A DNA stretch of 25,520 bases from an uncultured Bacilli bacterium (GTDB lineage: Bacteria; Bacillota_I; Bacilli_A; RF39; UBA660): NCBI GenBank assembly GCA_947630205.1, contig CANRGW010000003.1:1-25520 (forward strand), in the 5' to 3' direction. The position numbers were made by a program, and so were the translations under genes. Below are positions 7,277-14,928 of the stretch, one piece after another. The notes under the pieces were generated by a model, which was given only the letters and a program-made list of their open reading frames with translations, was not told the origin of the DNA and made no database searches. The number at the start of each line of letters is the position of its first letter. The stretch's first letter is position 1.

Positions 7277-7723
7277 ATGAAAGAGATCAAAAAAGAAGAA
7301 GTTGAAAATTTATCTTATAAGGACATTACGTTTATGATTTTAAGTAATGAGAAAAAAGGAATTAATACTTTGGATTTATTTACGAAAATTGTAAATATAT
7401 TAGAACTTCCTGCTACTACAATTGAAAATAAAATAGGAGATTTTTATACTTCTTTAACAACTGATAAAAGATTTATCTTAATTGATGGAATTTGGGATTT
7501 AAGAAGTAGACATACTTCTGATAAAATTATTGTTGATGCAACTCTTGATGAAGATGAAGAGGAAGAAGTAGAACTTGAAGAAATGAAAGATGATGATGCT
7601 TCTTTAGAAGATGAATATGATGATGAATATACAGATGATGGTCTAGGAAGCGATGATTTTGATGAAAGAGATGATGATGACTTATCAGATTTAGTAGTTT
7701 TAGATGAAGAAGATTTAGGTTAG
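7277..7723 (+). CDS. rpoE: DNA-directed RNA polymerase subunit delta
   Basis: Delta is the Firmicutes-specific RNA polymerase accessory subunit that displaces nucleic acids from the enzyme and helps recycling and rapid promoter switching. The 148-residue protein has the two-part plan: an N-terminal HARE-HTH globular domain (~8-80; LSYKDITFMILSNEKKGINTL... DFYTSLTTDKRFILIDGIWDLRSRH, given here as short cores LSYKDITFMIL and FYTSLTTDKRFI) and a disordered tail from ~90 made almost entirely of Asp and Glu. The start ATG follows GGAGG. It leads the rpoE-prfA-prmC group with no terminator between, and the next gene begins 37 bases downstream behind its own strong ribosome site. This is unrelated to the sigma factor called RpoE in proteobacteria. 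Confidence 0.93.
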   Translation: MKEIKKEEVENLSYKDITFMILSNEKKGINTLDLFTKIVNILELPATTIENKIGDFYTSLTTDKRFILIDGIWDLRSRHTSDKIIVDATLDEDEEEEVELEEMKDDDASLEDEYDDEYTDDGLGSDDFDERDDDDLSDLVVLDEEDLG

Positions 7724-7759
7724 CATTACTTGAATATCTAATATTTAAAGGAGGCTAAA

Positions 7760-8815
7760 ATGATTGAAAGATTAGAATTAACTAAAAAAAGATATGATGA
7801 AATAAATGAAATGTTGATGCAACCAGAGGTTTTACAAGATATTAAGAAATCTCGGGAATTATCTATTGAACTTGCTAATATTGAAGATATTGTTAATTGT
7901 TATACAGAATATAAACAAGTTTTAGATGATTTAGAAGCAGCAAAAGAAATGTTAAAAGATAAAGAACTTCAAGAGTTTGCAAGTGAAGAAGTAGAACGTT
8001 TAACTAATGAAAAACTTCGTCTTGATAATGAACTTGAAATGTTATTAATTCCTAAGGATAAGAATGATGCTAAAAATGTTTTAATGGAAATAAGAGGAGC
8101 AGCTGGAGGCGATGAAGGAAATATTTTTGCAGGTGACTTATTTAGAATGTATGAAAAATATGCTTTAAAGAATGGCTTTCAAGTAGAAGTTTTAAATGCT
8201 ATTGATGGTGCTAGTGGTGGTTATACTTTAATTGAATTCATGGTTAAAGGAAAAAATGCTTATTCTAAATTAAAATATGAAAGTGGTTCTCACCGGGTTC
8301 AAAGAGTTCCTGTAACAGAAGCCAATGGCCGTATTCAAACTTCAACGGCTACCGTTTTAGTAATGCCAGAAGCCGAAGATTTTGAAGTTGAAATTAATGA
8401 AAATGATATTAGAGTAGATATTTATCGTAGTAGTGGTGCTGGAGGCCAACATATAAATACAACTGATAGTGCTGTTCGCATGACTCATATTCCAACAGGT
8501 ATTGTTGTTACGTGTCAAAATGAACGTAGTCAAATAAAAAATCGTGAAAGAGCCTTACAAATTTTAAAAAGTCGAGTATATGATGCTATCATGAAAAAAG
8601 AAGAAGAAGAAACAGGTGCTATTCGTAAAAGTAAAATAGGAACAGGAGATAGAAGTGAGAAAATAAGAACTTATAATTATCCCCAAAATCGTGTAACTGA
8701 TCATCGAATAGGCTTTACAACCAAACAACTTGATAGAGTTATGGAAGGCGATTTAGATGAAATTATTGAAGCACTTATTATGGAAGATGCTAAAAGAAAA
8801 TTAGCAGGTGAATAG
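7760..8815 (+). CDS. prfA: Peptide chain release factor 1
   Basis: RF1 reads UAA and UAG in the ribosomal A site and triggers release of the finished protein. The 351-residue sequence is of usual length and has the GGQ catalytic loop at 228-230 (SSGAGGQHINTTDSA) and the stop-codon reading PxT motif as PVT at 184-186 (QRVPVTEANGRIQTS), which marks it as RF1 and not RF2. The start follows AAAGGAGGCT. The next gene, prmC, encodes the methylase that modifies the GGQ glutamine; its GTG start shares the last base of this gene's TAG stop, a classic coupling arrangement. RF2 (prfB), often found after secA, is not seen in this window. Confidence 0.97.
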   Translation: MIERLELTKKRYDEINEMLMQPEVLQDIKKSRELSIELANIEDIVNCYTEYKQVLDDLEAAKEMLKDKELQEFASEEVERLTNEKLRLDNELEMLLIPKDKNDAKNVLMEIRGAAGGDEGNIFAGDLFRMYEKYALKNGFQVEVLNAIDGASGGYTLIEFMVKGKNAYSKLKYESGSHRVQRVPVTEANGRIQTSTATVLVMPEAEDFEVEINENDIRVDIYRSSGAGGQHINTTDSAVRMTHIPTGIVVTCQNERSQIKNRERALQILKSRVYDAIMKKEEEETGAIRKSKIGTGDRSEKIRTYNYPQNRVTDHRIGFTTKQLDRVMEGDLDEIIEALIMEDAKRKLAGE

Positions 8816-9648
8816 TGAAAATCGAAGAACTTATATGTTTAGGTAATAAAAGTCTTCATAAAGACCAAGTAAAACTATTATTAGGTACTCTTTTAAATTT
8901 AAACCCTTTAGAAATTAATCTTCATTTAAACGATTATGTTGAAGAAGAAATAGTAAAAAAATATCAAGACCTTTTAGAATGTTTAAAAAAAGGAGAACCT
9001 TTGCAATATGCTTTAAAAAATGTTAATTTTTATGGTTTTGATTTTTATGTTGATAAAAGAGTTTTAATACCAAGATTTGAAACAGAAGAATTAGTTTATA
9101 ATACAGATTTATATATTAAAAAATATTTTTCTTCGAATAGTAAAGTTTTAGATTTAGGAACTGGAACTGGTTGTATTGGTATAACTTTAAAGAAATTAAA
9201 TCCTAATTTAGATATAACTTTAAGTGATATTTCTAAAGATGCTTTAGATGTTGCCTTGATTAATAAAGAAAAACTAGATGTTGATGTTGAAATTAAAGAG
9301 TCGGACTTATTTTCTAATATTAATTCAAAGTTTGATATTTTAATTTCTAATCCCCCTTATGTTGCAATTGATGATGAAATAGATGATTTAGTTAAAAATA
9401 ATGAACCAAGTATTGCTTTATATTCGGATAATAATGGTTTAAGTTATTATGAAAGAATACTTGCAACTTGTGAAAAGTATTTGAATGAAAAGTATTTAAT
9501 TGCTTTTGAAATAGGTTTTTCTTTACAAGAAGAGGTATTAAAATTAATTAATAAGTATTTAAAAGATGTTAAAGTTATAACTAAAAAAGATATGGCTTTA
9601 AAAGATAGAATGATATTTATTTTTAAAAATATTGATTTAAGTGAATAA
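8815..9648 (+). CDS. prmC: Release factor glutamine methyltransferase PrmC
   Basis: PrmC methylates the glutamine of the GGQ loop in RF1 and RF2 using S-adenosylmethionine. The 277-residue protein has an N-terminal helical substrate-binding domain (~1-85), then FYGFDFYVDKRVLIPRFETE, the SAM-binding DLGTGTGCIG at 113-122 and the catalytic NPPY at 179-182 (ISNPPYVA). The start is GTG at 8815-8817, overlapping the prfA stop (TAGTG) with no separate ribosome site, so translation is probably by re-initiation after RF1. A hairpin follows immediately that serves both as terminator here and as a cover for the spoIIR ribosome site. Confidence 0.96.
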   Translation: MKIEELICLGNKSLHKDQVKLLLGTLLNLNPLEINLHLNDYVEEEIVKKYQDLLECLKKGEPLQYALKNVNFYGFDFYVDKRVLIPRFETEELVYNTDLYIKKYFSSNSKVLDLGTGTGCIGITLKKLNPNLDITLSDISKDALDVALINKEKLDVDVEIKESDLFSNINSKFDILISNPPYVAIDDEIDDLVKNNEPSIALYSDNNGLSYYERILATCEKYLNEKYLIAFEIGFSLQEEVLKLINKYLKDVKVITKKDMALKDRMIFIFKNIDLSE

Positions 9649-9652
9649 AAAG

Positions 9653-9692
9653 AAAGAAATCACCCATTATGAATATGAAAGGTGATTTTTTT
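9653..9692 (+). terminator. Terminator of prmC that also masks the spoIIR ribosome site
   Basis: AAATCACC (9657-9664) pairs perfectly with GGTGATTT (9681-9688). With one G-U the stem extends to 12 pairs (AAAG at 9653-9656 with the Ts at 9689-9692). Seven Ts follow GGTGA. The downstream arm is the spoIIR Shine-Dalgarno. Confidence 0.8.
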
Positions 9693-10209
9693 GAAAAAGA
9701 AAACAATTATTTTAATAATTATAGCCCTTATAGTGGTTGTTTTAGTAAAAAATAAACAAGAGAAGATTATGATACCAACGGATGCAATTAGAATTAGGAT
9801 AATTGCTAATAGTAATAGTGATATTGATATAGAAAAGAAAAAAGAAATAAGAAAGAATTTAGAAGAAGAGATTTATAATTTATTAAAAGATGCTAAAACT
9901 TCTTCTGAGGCTAGAAACTTAATTAATGAAAATTTAGATAAATTGAATATTTTAGTTGATGATAAAACAAATTCTAACTATGATTTATCTTTTGGGAAAA
10001 ATTATTTTCCAAGGAAAGTTTATAAAGGAATAATTTATGAAGAGGGAGAGTATGAGTCATTGGTGGTAACTTTAGGAAAAGGAAACGGTGATAATTGGTG
10101 GTGTGTTCTTTTTCCACCTCTTTGTCTTTTAGAAGGAAATGAAGATACTAAAGATGTTGAATATCGTTTTTTTGTTAAAGATTTAATAGATAAATATAAA
10201 AGTAGTTAA
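9691..10209 (+). CDS. spoIIR: Stage II sporulation protein R
   Basis: SpoIIR is made in the forespore, crosses into the space between the two membranes and triggers SpoIIGA to process pro-sigma-E in the mother cell. The product (~172 residues) has an N-terminal signal/anchor (KKKTIILIIIALIVVVLV), then the family hallmarks IRIRIIANSNSDIDIEKK at ~25-42, a helical middle, the FPRKVYKGIIYEEGEYESLVV block and the signature GNGDNWWCVLFPPLCLLEG. I chose the TTG at 9691 because AAAGGTGA (9678-9685) is five bases upstream; an in-frame GTG at 9682 would sit inside that site. The prfA-prmC-spoIIR order is as in B. subtilis. I found no convincing sigma-F promoter in the short gap. The family call is firm. 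Confidence 0.93.
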   Translation: MKKKTIILIIIALIVVVLVKNKQEKIMIPTDAIRIRIIANSNSDIDIEKKKEIRKNLEEEIYNLLKDAKTSSEARNLINENLDKLNILVDDKTNSNYDLSFGKNYFPRKVYKGIIYEEGEYESLVVTLGKGNGDNWWCVLFPPLCLLEGNEDTKDVEYRFFVKDLIDKYKSS

Positions 10210-10211
10210 GT

Positions 10212-10240
10212 TTGACTTTTTAGTGATTTTATTGTATAAT
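10212..10240 (+). promoter_or_regulatory. Strong sigma-A-type promoter for the 536-residue membrane protein
   Basis: TTGACT (10212-10217), 17-base spacer, TATAAT (10235-10240), placed directly after the spoIIR stop. Confidence 0.82.
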
Positions 10241-10270
10241 ATCTCCCATAAAAAGAAAGGGAGTTTTTGT

Positions 10271-11881
10271 ATGAATAAAATTAAAAATATTATTTTTTGT
10301 TATGATGAACATGATACGGATAAAATTTTAGGTATAGCAGTTTTTCGTGAATATAGTATTGAAAAATGTACTTTTGAAAAGGATTGGGAAAGATTAGTTA
10401 ATGAACTTATTAAAACTTATCCCGAAGATATCGAAGGTTTAGATTTAGATGCTGAAAGTTCTAGTGATGAAGTAGTTAGAAGATTTCAAGAAAATAAACG
10501 AATTAAGGTTGTTAATGGAGATGTTATTGTATCTTTAACGAAATATAAAGGTGAAAAAGATGCTGATAATAAATTAGAAGTTAAATATGCAAGTGGTAAA
10601 ATTGTAAGAATTAATAGAACAAGTTTTCCCGATGAAAGTAGTTATTTAAGAAAAATAAATGAATGTATAGTATCTTTTTGTGATACTTATGGATATGATG
10701 CAACTAATCCTAGTGATTTAGCCTTATTTAAAATTAATGGATTTATAAAGGAAGTTGAGCATAGAGAAATTGAAAAGGAACCAAAATCAAGTGGTGAAGC
10801 AACTCCAACTGTAAGTAATATAAATTATAAGAAAATTTTATCATTAATAATGGCTGGAATGATTGCAACAGTAGGAAGTTTTGTTTATTGTAAATCTTAT
10901 AGTAAGAAATTTGTAAAAGTTGTACCAACGAGAGAACCAGTTTCAAATAATGAAATTACTTTTGATTTTCCAACTCCTACCCCTACTCCCCTTGCAACAG
11001 AAAATGTACTTCATTTTTCAACACCTGAAACAACACCAGTTCCTGCTGCAACGAGAATTCCGGTTTCAACAAGGAAGCCAACAGCAAAGCCTGTTAGAAC
11101 TTTATCTCCAACTAGAGTTCCAACAAAAAAACCAACAGCCACTCCTATAGTAACAAAAACGCCATCTCCAACGGCTGTTCCCGTAATAACACCAACTATT
11201 GAACCAACAATGACTCCAAGACCATATAATCCTGCTCCAACTAATTTTCCTATTGAAATGGTTAATCCTCGTGATACAACTTTAGTTTTACGTTTAATGA
11301 CGGAAGATTTAGATGCTCTTCTATCTTTTGATGATTTATTATCTGATAATGCTGAAATTAATGATACTTTATATGATAGTAGTTATTTAGATTTTAAATT
11401 TTTGGCTGAAGAGATCAGTGATTATGAAGTTTCTTTACTTTCTAATTATGTATATGATGAAGAACCTTTACCTGATCAAGCCCATCTTATTTATTTTGAA
11501 AATTTCTTTACTAATAATCGAGTAGATTATGAATTTATTAAGTATTTCTCTGATTTAAGAAATGAAGTAGTTTATCAATTATATAGAAATAATGATATAG
11601 ATAGAGCCAAAGAATGTAATAAGTTTGCAATTTATCAATTACTAAGATGTTATCTTAATAATGAACCTCTTTCTCTTTCTATAAATGGGCAAATGTATGA
11701 TGTTAGAATAAGTGATTTAAGTTCCGTTGCTAAAAAAGATTTAAGAGAAATTGCTTATGCTTTCTATATTATGCAAGGTAATACAAAAGTTATCTTTAAT
11801 GATAAAGAATATGATTATATGACTTTTGGAAATGAAGTCTTTAATCTTCCTATTGAAGAAGAACTTGGAAAGAGTTACTAA
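10271..11881 (+). CDS. Membrane protein of unknown function with Pro/Thr-rich linker
   Basis: I do not recognise this 536-residue protein. From its ATG behind AAAGGGAG it has four parts. A soluble N-terminal domain (~1-175) begins KNIIFCYDEHDTDKILGIAV. One membrane helix follows (~188-206, KKILSLIMAGMIATVGSFVY). Then comes a ~90-residue Pro/Thr-rich linker (~233-325, with TPTPTP and many TxxP units), probably extended and positively charged. The C-terminal part (~330-536) is acidic and mostly helical, ending in NLPIEEELGKSY. With no N-terminal signal, the first domain should be cytoplasmic and the linker and C-terminal domain outside. This is the plan of a membrane-spanning sensor or anchor, but no catalytic motif is evident. 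It has its own strong promoter and terminator, so it is a one-gene unit between spoIIR and fba. The linker codons are A/C-rich compared with the neighbours. Confidence 0.75.
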   Translation: MNKIKNIIFCYDEHDTDKILGIAVFREYSIEKCTFEKDWERLVNELIKTYPEDIEGLDLDAESSSDEVVRRFQENKRIKVVNGDVIVSLTKYKGEKDADNKLEVKYASGKIVRINRTSFPDESSYLRKINECIVSFCDTYGYDATNPSDLALFKINGFIKEVEHREIEKEPKSSGEATPTVSNINYKKILSLIMAGMIATVGSFVYCKSYSKKFVKVVPTREPVSNNEITFDFPTPTPTPLATENVLHFSTPETTPVPAATRIPVSTRKPTAKPVRTLSPTRVPTKKPTATPIVTKTPSPTAVPVITPTIEPTMTPRPYNPAPTNFPIEMVNPRDTTLVLRLMTEDLDALLSFDDLLSDNAEINDTLYDSSYLDFKFLAEEISDYEVSLLSNYVYDEEPLPDQAHLIYFENFFTNNRVDYEFIKYFSDLRNEVVYQLYRNNDIDRAKECNKFAIYQLLRCYLNNEPLSLSINGQMYDVRISDLSSVAKKDLREIAYAFYIMQGNTKVIFNDKEYDYMTFGNEVFNLPIEEELGKSY

Positions 11882-11885
11882 AAAA

Positions 11886-11911
11886 GAGCATGTTTTTAAT
11901 GCTTTTTTTTT
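11886..11911 (+). terminator. Terminator of the 536-residue protein gene
   Basis: AGCAT (11887-11891) pairs with ATGCT (11899-11903), extended by A-rich/T-rich flanks; nine Ts follow and run straight into the TTGACT of the fba promoter. Confidence 0.75.
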
Positions 11912-11938
11912 GACTTTTCATCTTTTTTGTAGTATTCT
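11910..11938 (+). promoter_or_regulatory. Promoter for fba-murA
   Basis: TTGACT (11910-11915), 17-base spacer, TATTCT (11933-11938). The predicted start near 11945 coincides with the ribosome site GGGTGAG (11945-11951). Confidence 0.65.
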
Positions 11939-11955
11939 TTTTTTGGGTGAGATAT

Positions 11956-12792
11956 ATGTTAGTTAATAGTAAAAAAATGTTACAAGAGGCTAAAAAAAAT
12001 AAACAGGTAGTCTTTCATTTTAATATAAATAATTTGGAATGGGCAAAAGCAATTCTTGAAGAATGTGATAAATTGAAAGTACCTGTAATTTTAGGTGTAT
12101 CAGAAGGTGCTATTAAATATATGGGTGGTTATAATGTTGTTGCCTCTCTTTGTTTTAGTTTAGTTAGTGATTTAGAAATAAAAACCGATGTTTGTTTGCA
12201 TTTAGATCATGGTTCAAGTGTTGAAAGTTGTATTCAAGCAATCGATGCTGGTTTTAATTCTGTTATGATTGATATGTCTAAAAAGTCTCTGGAAGAAAAT
12301 ATTATAAAAACAAAAGAAGTAGTTGCTTATGCTAAAAATAATAATGTTTCTGTAGAGGCTGAGATTGGTTCAATGGGTCAACTAGATGCCAATGGTCTTA
12401 GTCAAGGAACTAATACTAATTTAAATGATTGTTTAACTTTTGTAAAAGAAACAGGAATAGATGCTGTAGCCGCAGCCGTTGGAACAGTTCATGGTATTTA
12501 TCATGGAAAGTTAAATATTGATTATAAATTAATTGAAACTTTGGCAACTAATTTAGAAGTACCTTTAGTATTACATGGTGGAAGTGGACTTGATATAGAA
12601 ATTTTAAAGAAATGTAAAGAAGCCGGAATAACTAAAATAAATATAAATTCAGATTTACAAGAGGCTTGGAGTATAGGTGTAAAAAAATATTTACAAGAAA
12701 ATAAAGATGTAATTGACCCAAGAAAAGTTATTGGAAGTGGTATTCAGGCTCTTAAAGATACTATTGATATGAAAATTAACATAAATAATTAA
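11956..12792 (+). CDS. fba: Class II fructose-bisphosphate aldolase family protein
   Basis: Class II aldolases are zinc enzymes that cleave fructose-1,6-bisphosphate to two triose phosphates in glycolysis. The 278-residue TIM-barrel protein retains the metal and catalytic sites: HLDHG with Asp-His, EAEIG, GTVHGIYHG and LHGGSG, plus KININSD near the end. The block after HLDHG differs from the usual D-x-SHxPFEEN: here it reads MIDMSKKSLEEN, and the usual GG after EAELG is GQ. These changes leave room for another ketose bisphosphate substrate such as tagatose bisphosphate. The ATG at 11956 follows GGGTGAG; a GTG at 11947 lies inside that site. murA follows after 26 bases with no terminator. B. 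subtilis also has fba near murA, which favours the glycolytic assignment. Confidence 0.88.
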   Translation: MLVNSKKMLQEAKKNKQVVFHFNINNLEWAKAILEECDKLKVPVILGVSEGAIKYMGGYNVVASLCFSLVSDLEIKTDVCLHLDHGSSVESCIQAIDAGFNSVMIDMSKKSLEENIIKTKEVVAYAKNNNVSVEAEIGSMGQLDANGLSQGTNTNLNDCLTFVKETGIDAVAAAVGTVHGIYHGKLNIDYKLIETLATNLEVPLVLHGGSGLDIEILKKCKEAGITKININSDLQEAWSIGVKKYLQENKDVIDPRKVIGSGIQALKDTIDMKININN

Positions 12793-12818
12793 AACAAATA
12801 AAATATAATGGTGATTAA

Positions 12819-14072
12819 ATGAAAGTATTAAATGTAATAGGTAATCAAAAATTAACTGGTAGTATTCGGATAAGTGGTGCTAAAAATAGTTCGGTTGCTT
12901 TAATTCCTGCGGCTTTATTAGCAGATGGTGTAACGACTTTATGTAATGTTCCTGATATTTCCGATATTGATGTTTTAGAACAAACTTTAACCTATTTAAA
13001 AGTTGATGTTAAACGTGCTAGTGGTAGTATTTTGATTGATACAACGAATTTAACAAATATAAAAATTCCTAAGAAATTATCTAATAAACTTCGGGCTTCT
13101 TATTATTTTATGGCAGTTTTACTTGCTAGATTTAAACATGTGGAAATGTATTTTCCTGGTGGGTGTCAGATAGGTTCACGACCAATTGATCAAACTTTAA
13201 AGGCTTTTAAATTATTAGGAGCAACGATTAAAGAAGAAGATTGTTTGTTTACAATTGATGCTAAGGAGTTAGTAGGAACAACGATAGAACTTGATATGCC
13301 AAGTGTAGGTGCAACTATTAATACAATTTTAGTAAGTGTTCTAGCCAAAGGAAAAACAACTATTTTAAATGCGGCTTGTGAACCAGAAATCACGGATTTG
13401 GCTTTAATGTTAAAGAAAATGGGGGCTAAAATAAAAGGGGATGGAACAAGTAAAATAACAATAACGGGAGTTTCTACATTGAATGGTTGTAATCATGATG
13501 TTATACCTGATAGAATTGAAGCCGGAACTTATACAATAATTGGTGCCTTGTTAGGTAATTATTTAAAAATTGATAATATTGTTCCTTTACATATTAAGTC
13601 TTTAACAGATAAACTTCAAGAAATGGGTGTTAATTTAGAAATATATTCCGATTATTTAATTATTGATAGTCAAAATAAATTAACAGCAACGGATATAAAA
13701 ACTTTACAATATCCTGGTTTTCCAACAGATTTACAACAACCTTTTGTAACTTTATTAACGCAAGTAAAAGGAGTAAGTCATGTTGAAGAGACTATCTATG
13801 AAAATCGTTTTATGAATATACCTTATTTAAATAAAATGGGTGCTAATATTCATATTAATAATCAAACTTTAGAAATATTAGGTCCAACTAAATTAAAAGG
13901 TTCAAATGTTAAAGCAACAGATTTAAGAGCCGGTGCTTCCCTTTTAATTGCTGCTCTTATTGCTGATGGTAAGACAACAATTACAGATATTGAACATCTT
14001 TTAAGAGGATACGAGGAAATAGTAGAAAAATTGACAAATGTAGGTGCTAAAATAGAGATTAAAGAAATATAA
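12819..14072 (+). CDS. murA: UDP-N-acetylglucosamine 1-carboxyvinyltransferase MurA
   Basis: MurA transfers enolpyruvate from PEP to UDP-GlcNAc, the first committed step of peptidoglycan synthesis and the target of fosfomycin. The 417-residue protein has the Lys22-Asn23 pair (SGAKNSSV), the catalytic Cys at 116 in GGCQIGSRPID (a Cys, so fosfomycin sensitivity would be expected from this enzyme), and GFPTDLQQPF with the catalytic Asp. Two repeated alpha/beta domains fill the normal length. The start follows GGTGATT, 26 bases after fba, so both are probably on one mRNA. The 3' end contains the left arm of a strong terminator that overlaps the stop codon. Confidence 0.96.
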   Translation: MKVLNVIGNQKLTGSIRISGAKNSSVALIPAALLADGVTTLCNVPDISDIDVLEQTLTYLKVDVKRASGSILIDTTNLTNIKIPKKLSNKLRASYYFMAVLLARFKHVEMYFPGGCQIGSRPIDQTLKAFKLLGATIKEEDCLFTIDAKELVGTTIELDMPSVGATINTILVSVLAKGKTTILNAACEPEITDLALMLKKMGAKIKGDGTSKITITGVSTLNGCNHDVIPDRIEAGTYTIIGALLGNYLKIDNIVPLHIKSLTDKLQEMGVNLEIYSDYLIIDSQNKLTATDIKTLQYPGFPTDLQQPFVTLLTQVKGVSHVEETIYENRFMNIPYLNKMGANIHINNQTLEILGPTKLKGSNVKATDLRAGASLLIAALIADGKTTITDIEHLLRGYEEIVEKLTNVGAKIEIKEI

Positions 14073-14096
14073 TAAAATATCTTTAATCTTTTTTTT
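14056..14096 (+). terminator. Terminator of fba-murA, overlapping the murA stop
   Basis: AGATTAAAGA (14056-14065) pairs perfectly with TCTTTAATCT (14080-14089), followed by a run of eight Ts (14089-14096). A TATAAT sits in the loop (14068-14073), and the next gene's GGAGG begins right after the T-run. Confidence 0.9.
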
Positions 14097-14105
14097 GGAG
14101 GCATC

Positions 14106-14819
14106 ATGAAAAAAGTTTTGGTTTTCTTGTTAATTGTTTTCTTAACTTTTATTATTTATAAAGTAAATGATAATAACTTAATTGATTATATGTCTCTTGG
14201 AGATTCTATTAATCAAGGTATTAATTCTTATGGAAATAAAACTTTTGGTTATAATGATTATATAAAATCATATTTAGAAAATAATGATTTATTACATAGA
14301 TATAATTCCTATTATTCTAAAAATAGTTATACTATTCAAGAACTATTAGATGATATAAAAGATAATAAAGAAATACTATATAATGATAATACTTATAATA
14401 TAAGAAAAGAATTAAGAGAAGCCGATTTAGTAACTCTTGCAATAGGCATGGATGAATTAGTAAAAATATTAGATGATGAAGAACTCTCTTTTTTATCTCT
14501 TAAACCTAAATTAGATACAATGATTAATAATATGAATGATTTATTAAATTCACTTACATCTTTAGCCAAATGTAAAATAGTTTTAGTTGGTTACTATAAT
14601 CCTTATAATAAAACTAATAAAGAAATAAATGAAATATTTGCATATATAAATGATAAATATTCTAATCTAGCCAAAAAGTATAAAATAACTTATATAGATA
14701 TTTATAATCTTATTAAAGATAAGGGTTATTTACCTAATGAAAATAGTTATCATTTAACAAGTCAAGGTTATTTAAAAATAGCTAATGAGGTAATAAATAA
14801 GATTGAAAAAGATATTTAA
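14106..14819 (+). CDS. Membrane-anchored SGNH/GDSL hydrolase-like protein
   Basis: The 237-residue protein has an N-terminal membrane anchor or signal (KKVLVFLLIVFLTFIIYKV) and an SGNH-type fold. Block I is YMSLGDSINQG with the nucleophile Ser34. Block III reads TLAIGMDEL where the family has G-x-N-D, so the oxyanion Asn is replaced by Met. Block V reads NENSYHLTSQGYLKIA with His216 but Asn instead of the usual Asp three residues before it. The catalytic Ser and His are therefore kept while two helper residues are not, so activity is plausible but altered. Known relatives de-acylate lipids or wall sugars outside the membrane; the substrate cannot be told here. GGAGG directly follows the murA terminator. 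The protein is very rich in Asn, Lys and Tyr. Confidence 0.78.
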   Translation: MKKVLVFLLIVFLTFIIYKVNDNNLIDYMSLGDSINQGINSYGNKTFGYNDYIKSYLENNDLLHRYNSYYSKNSYTIQELLDDIKDNKEILYNDNTYNIRKELREADLVTLAIGMDELVKILDDEELSFLSLKPKLDTMINNMNDLLNSLTSLAKCKIVLVGYYNPYNKTNKEINEIFAYINDKYSNLAKKYKITYIDIYNLIKDKGYLPNENSYHLTSQGYLKIANEVINKIEKDI

Positions 14820-14836
14820 AATTAGAAGTATTATAA

Positions 14837-14884
14837 AAAAATAAAACTCTAACTAGTAGAAAAAATAAAACTCTAACTAGTAGA
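14837..14884 (+). repeat. Two tandem copies of a 24-base unit
   Basis: The unit ATAAAACTCTAACTAGTAG plus an A-run occurs twice with a period of exactly 24 bases (copies anchored at 14841 and 14865). Each copy holds the palindrome ACTAGT. The pair ends seven bases before the -35 of the rpmE promoter. Confidence 0.9.
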
Positions 14885-14890
14885 AAATAC

Positions 14891-14919
14891 TTGCTTTTCA
14901 AGAGAAAAACTGTTATACT
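14891..14919 (+). promoter_or_regulatory. Promoter for rpmE (extended -10)
   Basis: TTGCTT (14891-14896), 17-base spacer, TATACT (14914-14919), with TG at 14911-14912. The predicted leader is about 45 bases, longer than most in this window. Confidence 0.8.
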
Positions 14920-14928
14920 ACTGGAGAA

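Noticed and set aside
9554..9650. Search for a sigma-F promoter for spoIIR in the prmC 3' end
   Set aside because: GTTATA-14-GGCTTTAAAA has the right spacing but the -10 matches the consensus poorly; not reported as a feature.
10743..11150. Two extra open frames (one on each strand) across the Pro/Thr-linker region
   Set aside because: They are low-complexity Leu/Gln/Phe-rich by-products of the A/C-rich linker codons, lack ribosome sites and lie wholly inside the 536-residue gene.
13190..14107. Minus-strand open frames inside murA
   Set aside because: Fully opposite conserved MurA coding sequence; no ribosome sites or known family.
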